Notes: generated by a model from the letters alone, not told the origin. Counted from the first letter of the stretch, positions 7,851 through 17,425 are shown. The stretch is DNA of 64,000 nucleotides from Pseudomonas sp. URIL14HWK12:I12 (GCF_003097135.1 NZ_QEQL01000004.1:1-64000); one strand, 5' to 3'. A program made the numbers and translations.

Positions 7851-9448
7851 ACCTGGCACAACATGGGCTGATCGCCGCTATCGTGCTGCCGCTGCTCACT
7901 GCGGCGCTGCTGTTGCTGATCAGCGAAAAACGCCGCCGCCTCAAGGGCTGGCTCAACCTTGCCGCGACCTTTGCCGGAGCGGTACTCGCCTTTGGCCTTG
8001 TCCAGCAGGCCGATACCGCCAATGGCGTATACCTTGCTGGGAACTGGCCAGCGCCATTCGGCATCGTGCTAGTGCTCGATCGTTTGAGTGCGATGATGGT
8101 GTTGCTTACCGCCGTACTGGGCTGTGCGACGCTGTTGTTCGCACTGGCGCGCTGGGACCGCGCCGGCGCCCATTTCCACGCCCTGTTTCAGGTGCAACTG
8201 CTGGGTCTGAACGGCGCATTCCTCACGGGCGACCTCTTCAACCTATTCGTGTTCTTCGAAGTGATGCTGGCCGCATCGTACGGGCTGTTGCTACATGGCT
8301 CTGGCCGTGCGCGCGTACTGGCAGGCATGCACTACCTGGCGATCAACCTGGTCGCGTCGTCCTTGTTCCTGGTAGGCGCGGCCCTCGTCTATGGCGTAAC
8401 CGGCACGCTCAATATGGCGGACATCGCGGTGAAGGTGTCCCAGGTCACGCCCCACGACATCGGGCTACTGCATGCTGGCGTGGCCATCCTGGCGATTGCC
8501 TTTCTGACCAAAGCTGGCATGTGGCCGCTGAATGCATGGCTGGTACCTGCCTACGGCGCCGCAAGTGCCCCGGTAGCAGCGCTGTTCAGCTTGATGACCA
8601 AGGTCGGTGTATACGCGGTCCTGCGGCTCTGGGCGCTGGCATTTCCAGACGGTTTCGGCCAGGCCTGGCTGGTAGGTGGTGGCCTCGCAACCTTGACGTG
8701 TGCCGTCCTGGGGCTGCTTGCCGCGCGCCGGCTTGAGCGCTTGGCCGCGCTCAATATCCTTGTGTCGGCCGGCACCTTGCTGGCAGCTATCGGCCTGGGC
8801 GGCGAACGACTGCTCGGCGCTGCGCTGTTTTACCTGGTAGGTTCCACACTGGCGGTTGCCGCTCTGTTCCTGATCGCCGAACTGATCGAGAGGGCACGCG
8901 CTGCCAACGACGTACCGCTCGACGATGAGGACTGCCCGCTGCCCGCACCTCTCGAAACGTTGCACCCTCCCCAAGATGTGAACCTGGACGATGAACAACG
9001 GGCCTTGGTCGGGCGCGTCATCCCCTGGAACACCGCTTTCCTCGGCCTGGCGTTCATCCTGTGCGCCCTGATGGTCATAGGCATGCCGCCGCTTGCAGGC
9101 TTTATAGGCAAGATCAACCTGATCGCGGCAATCCTGGAGGCGCAACCGCCTGGGGCAACGGGTTGGGCGTTGGTACTACTGCTTGTTCTGGCAGGTATAG
9201 CCGCACTGATGGCATTGAGCCGAGTAGGCATGTTGCGCCTCTGGAGCCCGGCGCAACCCCATCGGCCGGCACTGCGCCCCCTAGAATGCTGTGCCGTGGT
9301 GGCGTTGCTCAGCCTGTGCGTGGTGCTGACCTTACGTGCCGAGCCGTTATTGCAATACACCCGGGCGAGCGCACAGGCGCTGCTCGACCCGGGCCAGTAC
9401 ATCCACCCGGTATTGGCCGCAGCAGCAACCGAAAGGGAGGCTCCATGA
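7847..9448 (+). CDS. mrpD: Mrp antiporter subunit D
   Basis: This 533-residue polytopic membrane protein is related to NuoM/NuoN, the second antiporter-like subunit of the complex. The conserved glutamate lies in LFVFFEVMLAASYGLLL (about 129-145), and the lysine in FLTKAGMWPLNAWLVPAY (about 217-234). A hydrophilic acidic loop (about 345-385, rich in Asp/Glu) interrupts the helices near the C-terminus and is probably cytoplasmic. Both ends overlap neighbouring genes by four bases, as throughout this operon. Confidence 0.92.
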   Translation: MNLAQHGLIAAIVLPLLTAALLLLISEKRRRLKGWLNLAATFAGAVLAFGLVQQADTANGVYLAGNWPAPFGIVLVLDRLSAMMVLLTAVLGCATLLFALARWDRAGAHFHALFQVQLLGLNGAFLTGDLFNLFVFFEVMLAASYGLLLHGSGRARVLAGMHYLAINLVASSLFLVGAALVYGVTGTLNMADIAVKVSQVTPHDIGLLHAGVAILAIAFLTKAGMWPLNAWLVPAYGAASAPVAALFSLMTKVGVYAVLRLWALAFPDGFGQAWLVGGGLATLTCAVLGLLAARRLERLAALNILVSAGTLLAAIGLGGERLLGAALFYLVGSTLAVAALFLIAELIERARAANDVPLDDEDCPLPAPLETLHPPQDVNLDDEQRALVGRVIPWNTAFLGLAFILCALMVIGMPPLAGFIGKINLIAAILEAQPPGATGWALVLLLVLAGIAALMALSRVGMLRLWSPAQPHRPALRPLECCAVVALLSLCVVLTLRAEPLLQYTRASAQALLDPGQYIHPVLAAAATEREAP

Positions 9449-9927
9449 AGCGCGTGCTTCCTCATCCAGGCCTGTCCCTGAGCCTTTCAGCCTTGTGGTT
9501 GTTGCTCAACGGGTCACTGAGTGCCGGTCATCTATTGCTGGCAGCGTTATTAGGGTTGGCAGTGCCCTTGCTGGTTGCCGACCTGCGCCCTGGTAGTGGC
9601 CGGGCAGCCAGGCCCGCTGTAACCGTACGGCTCGTCGCCCGGGTGATGACCGACCTGCTGCATTCCAATCTGCAGGTCGCAGTGCAGGTATTGCGCCGCC
9701 GGCCACCGGCCAGCGCATGGGTCGAGGTTCCCTTGCAATTGCGCAGCCCCCAAGGGCTGGCGGTACTGGCCGTCATCAGCTGCGCCGTGCCCGGAACCGT
9801 GTGGTGCAAGCTGTCGAGAGAGCGCGACCATCTACTGATACACGTGCTGTCGCTCGACGACGAAAAGCGCTTCATCACTGATTTCAAGGCTCACTATGAG
9901 CAACCTCTGCTGGAGATCTTCCCATGA
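9445..9927 (+). CDS. mrpE: Mrp antiporter subunit E
   Basis: This 160-residue subunit has two or three N-terminal membrane helices followed by a soluble cytoplasmic domain. The text ISCAVPGTVWCKLSRERDHLL and HVLSLDD is the MrpE signature (typically TPGT followed by the sequence before HxLD). The frame stays open far upstream, but the ATG at 9445 sits behind a strong GGGAGG site and overlaps the subunit D stop in an ATGA, which settles the start. It is found only in Mrp complexes, not in complex I. Confidence 0.92.
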   Translation: MKRVLPHPGLSLSLSALWLLLNGSLSAGHLLLAALLGLAVPLLVADLRPGSGRAARPAVTVRLVARVMTDLLHSNLQVAVQVLRRRPPASAWVEVPLQLRSPQGLAVLAVISCAVPGTVWCKLSRERDHLLIHVLSLDDEKRFITDFKAHYEQPLLEIFP

Positions 9928-10202
9928 CCGGCCTGCTGGCCAATGCCATCCTTGCCAGCCTTGGTATTCTCGGGCTGGCAATGATCATCACAGTGATCCG
10001 CCTGTTTGTGGGGCCATCGGCTCAAGACCGCGTGCTTGCACTGGATTACCTGTACCTGTTAGGTATGCTCAGCATGTTGGTACTCGGTATTCGCTATGCC
10101 AGTGACACTTACTTCGAAGCCGCACTGTTGATTGCGCTGCTGGGCTTTACCAGCAGCTTTGCACTGGCGCGTTTCCTATTACGGGGTGAGGTGATCGAAT
10201 GA
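9924..10202 (+). CDS. mrpF: Mrp antiporter subunit F
   Basis: A 92-residue membrane protein with three predicted helices. The conserved MrpF text is clear: RLFVGPSAQDRVLALDYL (about 28-45), including the RVxALD element between helices one and two. The family is about 90 residues long, so this is full length. It overlaps subunits E and G by four bases at each end. In studied Mrp systems this subunit is required for a stable, active complex; that is family knowledge. Confidence 0.92.
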   Translation: MTGLLANAILASLGILGLAMIITVIRLFVGPSAQDRVLALDYLYLLGMLSMLVLGIRYASDTYFEAALLIALLGFTSSFALARFLLRGEVIE

Positions 10203-10516
10203 GTGTGTTCGCCGAGGTGGCGATGGCGCTGCTTGTGCTGGCAGGCGCAACATTGGCATTGCTGGGCGCAGTGGGGTTGCTGCGTTTCAAAGACTTTTTC
10301 CAGAGGTTGCATGCGCCGGCACTTGGCTACACGTTGGCAGCGTGGTGCATCAGCACTGCCTGCGTACTGGCCTTCAGCATGGCATCTGGGCACCCGCGGC
10401 CCCAAGGCTGGCTGATTCCCCTGCTGCTGGCTATCACCACGCCGATCAGCACCCTGTTACTGGCACGCACGGCGCTATTTCGCCAAGCAAAACAGCACAA
10501 TGCCGAAACCCGCTAG
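10199..10516 (+). CDS. mrpG: Mrp antiporter subunit G
   Basis: A 105-residue membrane protein with three helices and the MrpG hallmark GAVGLLRFKDFFQRLHAPALGYTLA (read as GLLRFKDFFQRLHAP at about 24-38), followed by ITTPISTLLLARTALFR near the end. It is the last gene of the six-gene antiporter operon. Only one base separates its stop from the end of the next, convergent gene, and no terminator hairpin is visible between them. Confidence 0.92.
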   Translation: MSVFAEVAMALLVLAGATLALLGAVGLLRFKDFFQRLHAPALGYTLAAWCISTACVLAFSMASGHPRPQGWLIPLLLAITTPISTLLLARTALFRQAKQHNAETR

Positions 10517-10517
10517 C

Positions 10518-10988
10518 TCAGGCGGTATTAGCTTTGAAGGTGATAGTACCGGCGCGCCATTTCGCGACCTTAGCCACCGCCGCCTTCAGCGGCCGGCCGA
10601 GGCCGCCCTGCAACTGCTCATGAGCTGCGAACACCATCAGCACGCTCTGCCCATCCCTTAGCACAACGCCGTGACCTGCGGACGTGGCGACCGTAGCGAA
10701 GTCCCGCTCATCGAGCACCACGGCCTTGTGCTCGCGAAACCGCACCTCAAACTTGCCGCCCTCACGGCTGGGCAATACGGCAGCACGAAAATGATCCCCC
10801 ACTTTCAACTCCAGCCCAGGCTTGTCATCGACCACCAAGGCCTGCTGGGTGTCGATTTCCGCCATGTAAAGGCCGTCAGCAGACTGCTCGACGATGTAAA
10901 CGAACCGAGATTGAAACAGCTTGACCAATTGAACCCGCAAATCACCCAGAACGAACAGGGCATGCATCTCAAGACTACCGACGGCCAA
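10518..10988 (-). CDS. Conserved hypothetical protein, 156 residues
   Basis: A soluble-looking protein without signal peptide or membrane segments. It is rich in beta-prone stretches (RFVYIVEQSADGLYMAEI, GKFEVRFREHKAVVL) and ends in a basic region. I do not recognise the family. The longest frame begins at ATG 11006 without a ribosome binding site. A TTG at 10988, placed about seven bases after GAGGA, is the better start and gives 156 residues. A third possibility is the ATG of MHALFVLG at 10967. It converges on mrpG and is divergent from the DUF2789 gene. Confidence 0.6.
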   Translation of the reverse strand: MAVGSLEMHALFVLGDLRVQLVKLFQSRFVYIVEQSADGLYMAEIDTQQALVVDDKPGLELKVGDHFRAAVLPSREGGKFEVRFREHKAVVLDERDFATVATSAGHGVVLRDGQSVLMVFAAHEQLQGGLGRPLKAAVAKVAKWRAGTITFKANTA

Positions 10989-11158
10989 TGATGGATCCTC
11001 TAACATGAAAAACCGATAGCGCGTGCCATAAAGACAAGTGCCAAACCTTATAACTCGAACACTAACCGGCCCGTGGAAGGATAATCAAAGAAACTTCCCT
11101 GCCACTGGCCCTTCAAACCTTCAGTGTCTGGAAACCCTGATTGCCCTGGAGGCTCGAT

Positions 11159-11404
11159 ATGGAACTGGAAAACCACACCCTTAGCACGCTCTTTCAACAG
11201 CTGGGGCTGGACAACTCAGCCAGTAACATTGATGCGTTCATCGAAAAGCACCAATTGCCCAACGACCAGAAGGTGTCCGATGCCGACTTCTGGAACGAAG
11301 CGCAGGCCGCTTTACTCAAGGAGGCCATCCTGGCGGACGGGCCGGAAGCGTTGTGGGTGGATGAATTGAACGTACGTCTGCACTCGGACGCCAATGCCGC
11401 TTAG
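11159..11404 (+). CDS. DUF2789 family protein
   Basis: This 81-residue acidic protein matches the small DUF2789 family found mainly in Pseudomonas and relatives, with text such as LSTLFQQLGLDNSASNID near the start and FWNEAQAALLKEAILADG in the second half. It looks all-helical and cytoplasmic. The ATG at 11159 follows GGAGG with a six-base gap. The frame extends upstream to 11141 but without a site. No function is established for the family. Confidence 0.8.
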   Translation: MELENHTLSTLFQQLGLDNSASNIDAFIEKHQLPNDQKVSDADFWNEAQAALLKEAILADGPEALWVDELNVRLHSDANAA

Positions 11405-11627
11405 GCATTGACTGCCGACCCACTGGCCGCTCAGGCGGGCTCACGGCCCTTGAGCGCGACCCGGAGCCGGCAAAGGAGAGCGATCGAGCGGTCGCTTTTC
11501 TTCGCCCCACCTACAGCAAATCGGCTGGCCGTGCATTGTCGAGCGCAGGCGAGCGCGCCTTTATACCATCGCCAACATGCCCCCAAAAGTGGGCCGATTT
11601 TGCCACCATTGGCTGGCCAATACACCA

Positions 11628-13235
11628 TTATTTGCTTGTCGCGGGCTTGTAACCCAGCCTCAGGCCACCCCAATGTCGGCCTCCCACCATGATGGGGACT
11701 GACAAGTCGTGCATGAGCTCGCCCGTATCGCGCGTGTAGGTCTGAAGCAACATGGGTTTTTGGTGGCTGCCGCAACGTATACCAGTGGCATCATCAAAGC
11801 GCCGCTTGCTGCGCGACCAGGCACGGTCATGAGCCAAATCCCCCGTAGGCGCGCGATTGAACGCCTGATTGTGGGTGGGCACATAGCCCTGGGGTGTACA
11901 AGCAATGGCGAAGACCAATCCTTCATGGCGCTTCAGAAGCGGTTCTTGTATCGCAGGCAGCACCTGATCGGTATAGCGGTCAAAGCGAGTGCTGTACTTG
12001 GCGGGGTCAGTACCGGCCTGGAGCACGTAATGGCGGTCAAACAGATCGTCCAATCCGATCCGCCCCGCTGCCAAGTCGGCTTCGAATCGCATCGCTATGG
12101 CCTGCGCGCCTTCCCTTGCGAGGTCGAATACCCGCTGGTGATAGTCATCCAGGCCTACCTCAGCCAGCCGCTCGCTAAGGCCTTCGGCCTGCGCTTGTAG
12201 CTCGACAGCAGCACGGTCAAGCTGGTGAGTGCGCTCGTCACTGACGGCAAGGTCCCCGCGCATGCGCTCGATCGCTTCGAACAAAGTGGCGAGCTGTTCA
12301 CGATTGGCGCGGGCCCCCTGATCAATACTTCCCATCCGGCTTTCGACCCCCGCGGCAAGGCTCGCTATTTGCGCAAGCTGCTCGCCTGTGCCGTGCACCT
12401 GCTCCACGCCCGCTTGCAGCTCATCGGTCAATTGATGGATCTGCCCGACCACCTCCCCGGTACGCTGCTGGATTTCACCGACCATCTGGCCGACTTCCTC
12501 AGTGGCCGAAGCAGTACGGGCGGCAAGGCCACGAACTTCGTCCGCGACTACCGCGAAACCGCGACCATGCTCACCCGCCCGAGCGGCTTCGATCGCCGCA
12601 TTGAGCGCAAGCAGGTTGGTTTGGCTGGCGATCGACTGAATGGTTGCAGCCACACGCTGAATGCTTTCGCCGAGTTGGGCCAGTACCTCTATGGTCTGCC
12701 GGCTGTGACTGGCCCGTTGGCTGAGCTGATGCATCCGTTGAATGGATTCATTCAGCGCCGCTTGGCCGGCGCCGGCGCACGCATGAACGCTGCTGGCCGC
12801 TTCCAGCGCCTGGCCACCCTGCGCCGCAGTGCTGTCGACCGTCTGGATCATCGCCTGGGCGCTCTCGACGATTTGGGCGGCAGAGGCCAGCTGTGACTCC
12901 AGGCGCTGCGCCAACTGCTTTACGGCCCAGGCCACACCTGCGGCCGATAGAGCGTTCTGGCTGGTGTGCTGAGCCAGGTCAGCAGCCAGTTCACCAACAC
13001 CGCCGGCGGCCCGCCCTGCCATGGGTAATTCTGGTCGCATGCGGCCAGGGATCCAGTGAGCCACGAGCGCCAGCACCACACACGCCCAGATCGGCAAGCC
13101 CATCACCTGTGCCGCCCAGAACAGCCCGCCCAGTATCAGCGCTTGGAGAGCGAACCAGCATAACAAGGCCACGCGCGACCGGGGCCGAAGGGTGGGCGCG
13201 GGCCCCTGCAGGGCGGTTGGCTGGCCGATGCTCAT
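11628..13235 (-). CDS. Methyl-accepting chemotaxis protein with C-terminal sensor domain
   Basis: A 535-residue chemoreceptor with an unusual domain order. Two close hydrophobic segments (about 22-58) anchor it, leaving almost no periplasmic region. The cytoplasmic signalling coiled coil follows, with the conserved hairpin tip [20 protein letters not shown] and [16 protein letters not shown] globular domain of about 160 residues follows the signalling part (from [12 protein letters not shown] through [10 protein letters not shown] and [10 protein letters not shown] to the end, [12 protein letters not shown]). Such C-terminal extensions occur in some proteobacterial receptors and are thought to sense cytoplasmic signals. 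The ATG at 13235 follows CAGGAG and is preferred over the longer frame at 13256. The ligand is unknown. Confidence 0.88.
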   Translation of the reverse strand: MSIGQPTALQGPAPTLRPRSRVALLCWFALQALILGGLFWAAQVMGLPIWACVVLALVAHWIPGRMRPELPMAGRAAGGVGELAADLAQHTSQNALSAAGVAWAVKQLAQRLESQLASAAQIVESAQAMIQTVDSTAAQGGQALEAASSVHACAGAGQAALNESIQRMHQLSQRASHSRQTIEVLAQLGESIQRVAATIQSIASQTNLLALNAAIEAARAGEHGRGFAVVADEVRGLAARTASATEEVGQMVGEIQQRTGEVVGQIHQLTDELQAGVEQVHGTGEQLAQIASLAAGVESRMGSIDQGARANREQLATLFEAIERMRGDLAVSDERTHQLDRAAVELQAQAEGLSERLAEVGLDDYHQRVFDLAREGAQAIAMRFEADLAAGRIGLDDLFDRHYVLQAGTDPAKYSTRFDRYTDQVLPAIQEPLLKRHEGLVFAIACTPQGYVPTHNQAFNRAPTGDLAHDRAWSRSKRRFDDATGIRCGSHQKPMLLQTYTRDTGELMHDLSVPIMVGGRHWGGLRLGYKPATSK

Positions 13236-13337
13236 GATCGCGACTCCTGCGGGCATTCTATTTTTATGCCCGCAGCATGCGCTATCAGTTAGCCAGTGGC
13301 CATGCTGCCTTGGTAGGGGCCGACGACTGGCAGGTCT

Positions 13338-13742
13338 TCAGGCCTGACGCTGGTGCTTGTCGATCTGCTCGTGGCGTTCTTGAGCTTCGATGCAGTATTT
13401 GGTGATCGGGCTGATCAGCAGGCGCTTCAGGCCGATAGGCTCACCGCTGTCGTCGCACCAGCCAAAGGTATCTTCGGCAATACGGCCGAGTGCCATTTCC
13501 AGTTGGGGCAGGAGCCGCTGATCACGCTCGATCGCATTGACCAGCCAGTGCCGCTCCTCTTCGACCGACGCCACGTCGGCCGGGTCGGCAGGCGATTCCA
13601 GGCTCTCGATGGCCTGGCGGCTCAGCTCGATACGCTCCTGGGTTTCGATTTTCAGGGCCTGGATCATTCCCTGGAAATAGGCCAGTTGCGCGGCGTTCAT
13701 GTAGTCGTCGGCCGGCATCGCCAGCAGCTCATCCTTCGTCAT
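13338..13742 (-). CDS. dksA2: DksA-type RNA polymerase secondary-channel protein lacking full zinc site
   Basis: A 134-residue TraR/DksA-family protein that should insert a coiled coil into the RNA polymerase secondary channel and, with ppGpp, change promoter activity. The coiled-coil tip acidic motif is intact (DPADVA, Asp53/Asp56/Ala58). In the C-terminal zinc-finger region only Cys96 and Cys117 remain; the other two ligand positions are Ser99 (CDDS) and Ala120 (CIEA). This resembles P. aeruginosa DksA2, which works without zinc. The start at MTKDELL is chosen by family; the frame opens to 13847. Unlike DksA2 of P. aeruginosa, it is not beside Zur-regulated zinc genes here, so the symbol is tentative. 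Confidence 0.8.
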   Translation of the reverse strand: MTKDELLAMPADDYMNAAQLAYFQGMIQALKIETQERIELSRQAIESLESPADPADVASVEEERHWLVNAIERDQRLLPQLEMALGRIAEDTFGWCDDSGEPIGLKRLLISPITKYCIEAQERHEQIDKHQRQA

Positions 13743-13952
13743 GGATCTCTCGATTAAAACCTGCGTGCGAACACGATAAGGGCACAGTGGGCGCCCGGCA
13801 TTGCGTATGAGGGGCGGCAGTCTAAGGGCGCAGGCCGCGCGCAGCAATAGCCAAGCGAAGGGATTTGACGCAAGGCATCAGCAGGGGCCGGCTTGCAAAG
13901 GTGCGGCGATACGAAGCTTGACCCAGCGCACGAAAAAGCTAGCAGGGTATTC

Positions 13953-13971
13953 AGTAATGGTTCTCATTATG
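13953..13971 (+). promoter_or_regulatory. Candidate Fur box upstream of efe operon
   Basis: The 19 bases AGTAATGGTTCTCATTATG match the Fur consensus GATAATGATAATCATTATC at 13 positions, including TAATG in the left arm and TCATTAT in the right. It lies about 40 bases before the efeU start, the expected place for an operator over the promoter. Iron-dependent repression of the efe genes is inferred from this. Confidence 0.65.
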
Positions 13972-14011
13972 TTACAACTGCGCACTTTCATTAGCAGGCG
14001 GTTTGCAGTAA

Positions 14012-14854
14012 ATGCTCGTTCCTTTTTTGATCATGCTGCGCGAAGGGATTGAAGCCGCGCTCATTGTTGGCATCATTGCCAGCTACCTCAAGCAAACCGG
14101 CCGCGGCCAGTGGATGCCGGCTGTTTGGATCGGCGTGTTGCTGGCCGGCGCATTGGCGCTGCTGGTGGGTGGCGGCCTTGAGCTGGTGGCTGCCGAGTTT
14201 CCGCAAAAACAGCAGGAGCTATTCGAGTCGCTCATCGGCTTCATGGCCGTGATCATCCTTAGCTCCATGGTGGTATGGATGCGCAAGGTGGCCCGTTCGC
14301 TCAAAACCGAGTTGCACGGTTCGCTGGAACAGGCCCTGGCAGGGTCGCGCAACCAGACGCTTGCGTTGATCGCCATGGTGTTTTTCGCCGTCGCCCGGGA
14401 GGGCCTGGAGACAGTCTTCTTCTTGCTGGCGATCTTTCAGCAAAGCGAAGGCCTGGGCGCACCGCTCGGCGCGTTGCTTGGCCTGCTAGGTGCCGTTGCG
14501 ATCGGGCTAGCACTCTATCGAGGCAGCCTCAAGCTCAACTTGTCCCAGTTCTTCCGCTGGACAGGCCTGTTCATCCTGGTGGTCGCGGCCGGGATTCTGG
14601 CCAACTCGGTACGCTCGCTGCATGAAGCCGGTGTCTGGAACAGCCTTCAGGAAGTGGTGTTCGACGTCAGCGCAACGCTGCCAATGGACGGCCCCGTCGG
14701 CTCTGTTCTGGCAGGCATGTTCGGCTATCAGGATGCTCCCACCGTGAGTGTTCTCGGCGCATGGGCCCTGTACATGGCCTTCGCCCTGATCCTGTTTTTC
14801 CTTCCGGGCAAGCCGGCGCCTGCCCGATCAACCTCTCCCGTTACCCAGCCTTAA
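14012..14854 (+). CDS. efeU: Ferrous iron permease EfeU (FTR1 family)
   Basis: This 280-residue inner-membrane permease has seven or so helices. It carries both REXXE motifs of the Ftr1/EfeU family, REGIE at 10-14 and REGLE at 129-133, which coordinate iron during transport. The length is normal for the family. It is the first gene of the iron-uptake cluster and is preceded by a Fur-box-like sequence. The next gene starts eight bases after its stop, so co-transcription is likely. In E. coli EfeU imports Fe2+ (or Fe3+ released at the periplasmic side), favoured at acidic pH; that is family knowledge. Confidence 0.92.
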   Translation: MLVPFLIMLREGIEAALIVGIIASYLKQTGRGQWMPAVWIGVLLAGALALLVGGGLELVAAEFPQKQQELFESLIGFMAVIILSSMVVWMRKVARSLKTELHGSLEQALAGSRNQTLALIAMVFFAVAREGLETVFFLLAIFQQSEGLGAPLGALLGLLGAVAIGLALYRGSLKLNLSQFFRWTGLFILVVAAGILANSVRSLHEAGVWNSLQEVVFDVSATLPMDGPVGSVLAGMFGYQDAPTVSVLGAWALYMAFALILFFLPGKPAPARSTSPVTQP

Positions 14855-14862
14855 GGGGCACC

Positions 14863-16053
14863 ATGTCCAACCCAACTCAACAGCCGCCCCGCCTGCTGCG
14901 TGCGGCGGTGGCAGGCTCGGTGGTCGTTCTGATCGCCGCAGGCGGCCTGTTCTACTATGCCTCTAAGGTCGCTGGCGAAAAGCGTAAGGCCAACGCCGGC
15001 AGTGAGATCACCGTCACCATCCACCCCAAACAGTGCGAGCCGAATGCATTGACCGTGCCGGCAGGCAAGACGAGCTTTCGTATCGTCAACGCCAGCGACC
15101 GCGCAGTCGAATGGGAAATACTCGACGGCGTGTTGGTGGTCGAGGAGCGTGAGAACATCACGCCCGGCCTGAGCCAGGTGATCAATGCCAACCTCGAGCC
15201 AGGCGAATACGCCATCACCTGCGGCCTGCTGTCCAACCCGCGCGGCACGCTGAAAGTGACCGCTACGGCTGAATCCGAAGCTCGCGCCAAAGCGCGCCCG
15301 GAGATGACCGCCTTTCTCGGCCCGCTGTCGGAGTACCGCGTTTACCTGAGCATCCAGGGCACCGGCTTGATCCAAGGCGTCGACGCACTGGCCCAGGCTA
15401 TCGATGCCGGCGACCTGGCGGGCGCACGCGCAGCCTACGCCCCTGCCCGAGCTTCCTACCAGCGCATCGCACCGGCCGCGCAACGGTTTGCCGAGCTCAA
15501 CAATGCCATCGACGCGCGCGCCGACTATTACGAAAAGCGCGAGCAAGACCCGGCCTTTACTGGTTTCCACCGCCTTGAGTACGGCCTGTTCGAGCAAAAC
15601 AGCATCGAGGGCCTGGCCCCGATAGCCCACCGCTTGCAGGCCGATGTGACCGCCCTTAAGGCCCAGCTGCTGGCGACCCCCATCCCGCCGGACCAGCTGG
15701 TCAGCATCGTTTCGCGCAACCTGCGCACCCTGGGCGAGAACCGCTTCAATGGCCAGGAAGAGCGCTATAGCCATCTGGACTTGAACGGTTTCGCGGCCAA
15801 CCTGGAGGGTGCCGGCAAGGTCATCGACCTGATGCATCCGCTCCTGGAGAAGCGAGCCGCTTCGCTGGTCTCGCAACTCGACAGCAATCGGCAGGCGCTC
15901 AAGGCCCAACTCGATGCCCTGCGTGAAGGCCAAGGTTATCGCCCGTACGACAAAGTAGGCGACGACCAGCGCAAGGCGCTGGCGAGCGCTGCCAAAGCCC
16001 TGGCCGACAGCCTTGACGGTATCGACCAGGCCCTGGGCCTGTCGGCCCTGTAA
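14863..16053 (+). CDS. efeO: Iron uptake protein EfeO (cupredoxin + imelysin)
   Basis: A 396-residue periplasmic protein anchored or secreted by an N-terminal hydrophobic segment (about 11-31). Residues 48-135 form a cupredoxin-like domain with Cys58 and Cys120. Residues from about 145 to 395 form the M75 imelysin domain with the metal-binding HxxE motif in GFHRLEYGLF (His236, Glu239). This full-length two-domain plan is that of E. coli EfeO, which hands iron to EfeU. The ATG follows an AAGGGG site eight bases after efeU. The frame reads further upstream into efeU but that start is not plausible. Confidence 0.92.
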   Translation: MSNPTQQPPRLLRAAVAGSVVVLIAAGGLFYYASKVAGEKRKANAGSEITVTIHPKQCEPNALTVPAGKTSFRIVNASDRAVEWEILDGVLVVEERENITPGLSQVINANLEPGEYAITCGLLSNPRGTLKVTATAESEARAKARPEMTAFLGPLSEYRVYLSIQGTGLIQGVDALAQAIDAGDLAGARAAYAPARASYQRIAPAAQRFAELNNAIDARADYYEKREQDPAFTGFHRLEYGLFEQNSIEGLAPIAHRLQADVTALKAQLLATPIPPDQLVSIVSRNLRTLGENRFNGQEERYSHLDLNGFAANLEGAGKVIDLMHPLLEKRAASLVSQLDSNRQALKAQLDALREGQGYRPYDKVGDDQRKALASAAKALADSLDGIDQALGLSAL

Positions 16054-16071
16054 CACCGTGGAACAGAACCG

Positions 16072-17391
16072 ATGAGCGATAAAGACTGTAACGCCCACTC
16101 CCCCGACCGCCGCCGCGTACTGCTGGGTCTTGGTGCCGCCGGGGCCGCGCTGGCCGGCGGTGCCCTGACCTGCCCGATGGGGGCTCACGCTGCCAGCGCG
16201 CACGCCGAGCACCAGGTCACAGACGCGCCCAAGAGTGACAAGACCCAGGATCATCAGCCCTATGAAGGCGTGCACCAGGCCGGCATCGTTACGCCCCGCC
16301 CGGCTGCAGGCATGCTGGTGGCCTTCGATGTACTCGCCAACGACCGTGACGATCTGGAGCGGATGTTCCGGACGCTGGACGAGCGCATCCGCTTCCTGAC
16401 CAAAGGCGGCCCGGTCGCCGACGTCGACCCTAAGCTGCCGCCGCTGGATTCGGGCATTCTTGGCCCCAACGTCACCCCGGACAATCTGACCATCACGGTG
16501 GCGGTGGGGGCCTCGTTGTTCGATGATCGCTATGGCCTGGCGCACGCCAAGCCCAAGCGGTTGATCCGGATGGTGGGCTTTCCCAATGACGCGCTGGAAG
16601 AAGAAAACTGCCATGGTGACCTGACCCTGCAGTTCTGCTCCAACACGCCCGACACAAACATTCACGCCCTGCGCGACATCGTCAAGAACCTACCGGACCT
16701 GCTTTACGTACGCTGGAAACAGGAAGGCACCGTGCCACCGCAAGCGCCCACCAAGCCTGGCGAGCCCGAGCAGAGCGCGCGCAACTTTCTGGGCTTTCGC
16801 GATGGGTCGGCCAACCCTGATTCGGCCGATGCCAAGGCAATGGACCAGATCGTGTGGGTGCAGCCGGGCAGCGATGAGCCGGCCTGGGCCGCCCACGGTA
16901 GCTACCAAGCCGTGCGCATCATCCGTAACTTCGTCGAACGCTGGGACCGCACCCCGTTGCAGGAGCAGGAAGCCATATTCGGCCGCAAGAAGGCGACCGG
17001 TGCGCCCATGGATGGCAAACACGAAACCGACGTGCCCGACTACAGCAAGGACCCGGCTGGCAAAGTCACCGCGCTGAACTCGCACATCCGCATGGCCAAC
17101 CCGCGCACAGCCGCCTCGCAGGCCAACCTGATCCTGCGTCGCCCCTTCAACTATTCCAATGGCGTGATGAAAAACGGCCAGCTTGACATGGGCTTGCTGT
17201 TCATCTGCTACCAGGCCGACCTGCTCAAAGGCTTCATCACCGTGCAGACGCGCTTGAACGGCGAGCCGTTGGAGGAATACCTCAAGCCCACCGGGGGCGG
17301 CTACTTCTTCGCCTTGCCCGGCGTGATCGGCAAAGACGATTTCATGGGCCGCTCGCTGCTGCAGGCAGCCGACAACAGCAAGACCGCTTGA
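16072..17391 (+). CDS. efeB: Deferrochelatase/DyP-type peroxidase EfeB
   Basis: A 439-residue haem peroxidase exported folded by the Tat pathway. The twin arginines are in [19 protein letters not shown] (about 12-30). The DyP signature GFRDG is at 241-245, with the catalytic aspartate at 244. In E. coli EfeB oxidises ferrous iron or acts on haem in the periplasm and is the third component of EfeUOB. It lies 18 bases after efeO and in the same orientation. The full family length is present. Confidence 0.92.
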   Translation: MSDKDCNAHSPDRRRVLLGLGAAGAALAGGALTCPMGAHAASAHAEHQVTDAPKSDKTQDHQPYEGVHQAGIVTPRPAAGMLVAFDVLANDRDDLERMFRTLDERIRFLTKGGPVADVDPKLPPLDSGILGPNVTPDNLTITVAVGASLFDDRYGLAHAKPKRLIRMVGFPNDALEEENCHGDLTLQFCSNTPDTNIHALRDIVKNLPDLLYVRWKQEGTVPPQAPTKPGEPEQSARNFLGFRDGSANPDSADAKAMDQIVWVQPGSDEPAWAAHGSYQAVRIIRNFVERWDRTPLQEQEAIFGRKKATGAPMDGKHETDVPDYSKDPAGKVTALNSHIRMANPRTAASQANLILRRPFNYSNGVMKNGQLDMGLLFICYQADLLKGFITVQTRLNGEPLEEYLKPTGGGYFFALPGVIGKDDFMGRSLLQAADNSKTA

Positions 17392-17425
17392 TCACCAAAG
17401 ACGCATGACAACTGGGGAGCCCCGC

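Noticed and set aside
14851..16665. 604-codon open frame antisense to efeO and efeB
   Set aside because: It lies opposite two clear genes with intact motifs; long antisense frames are common in GC-rich DNA, and its protein is low in recognisable structure.
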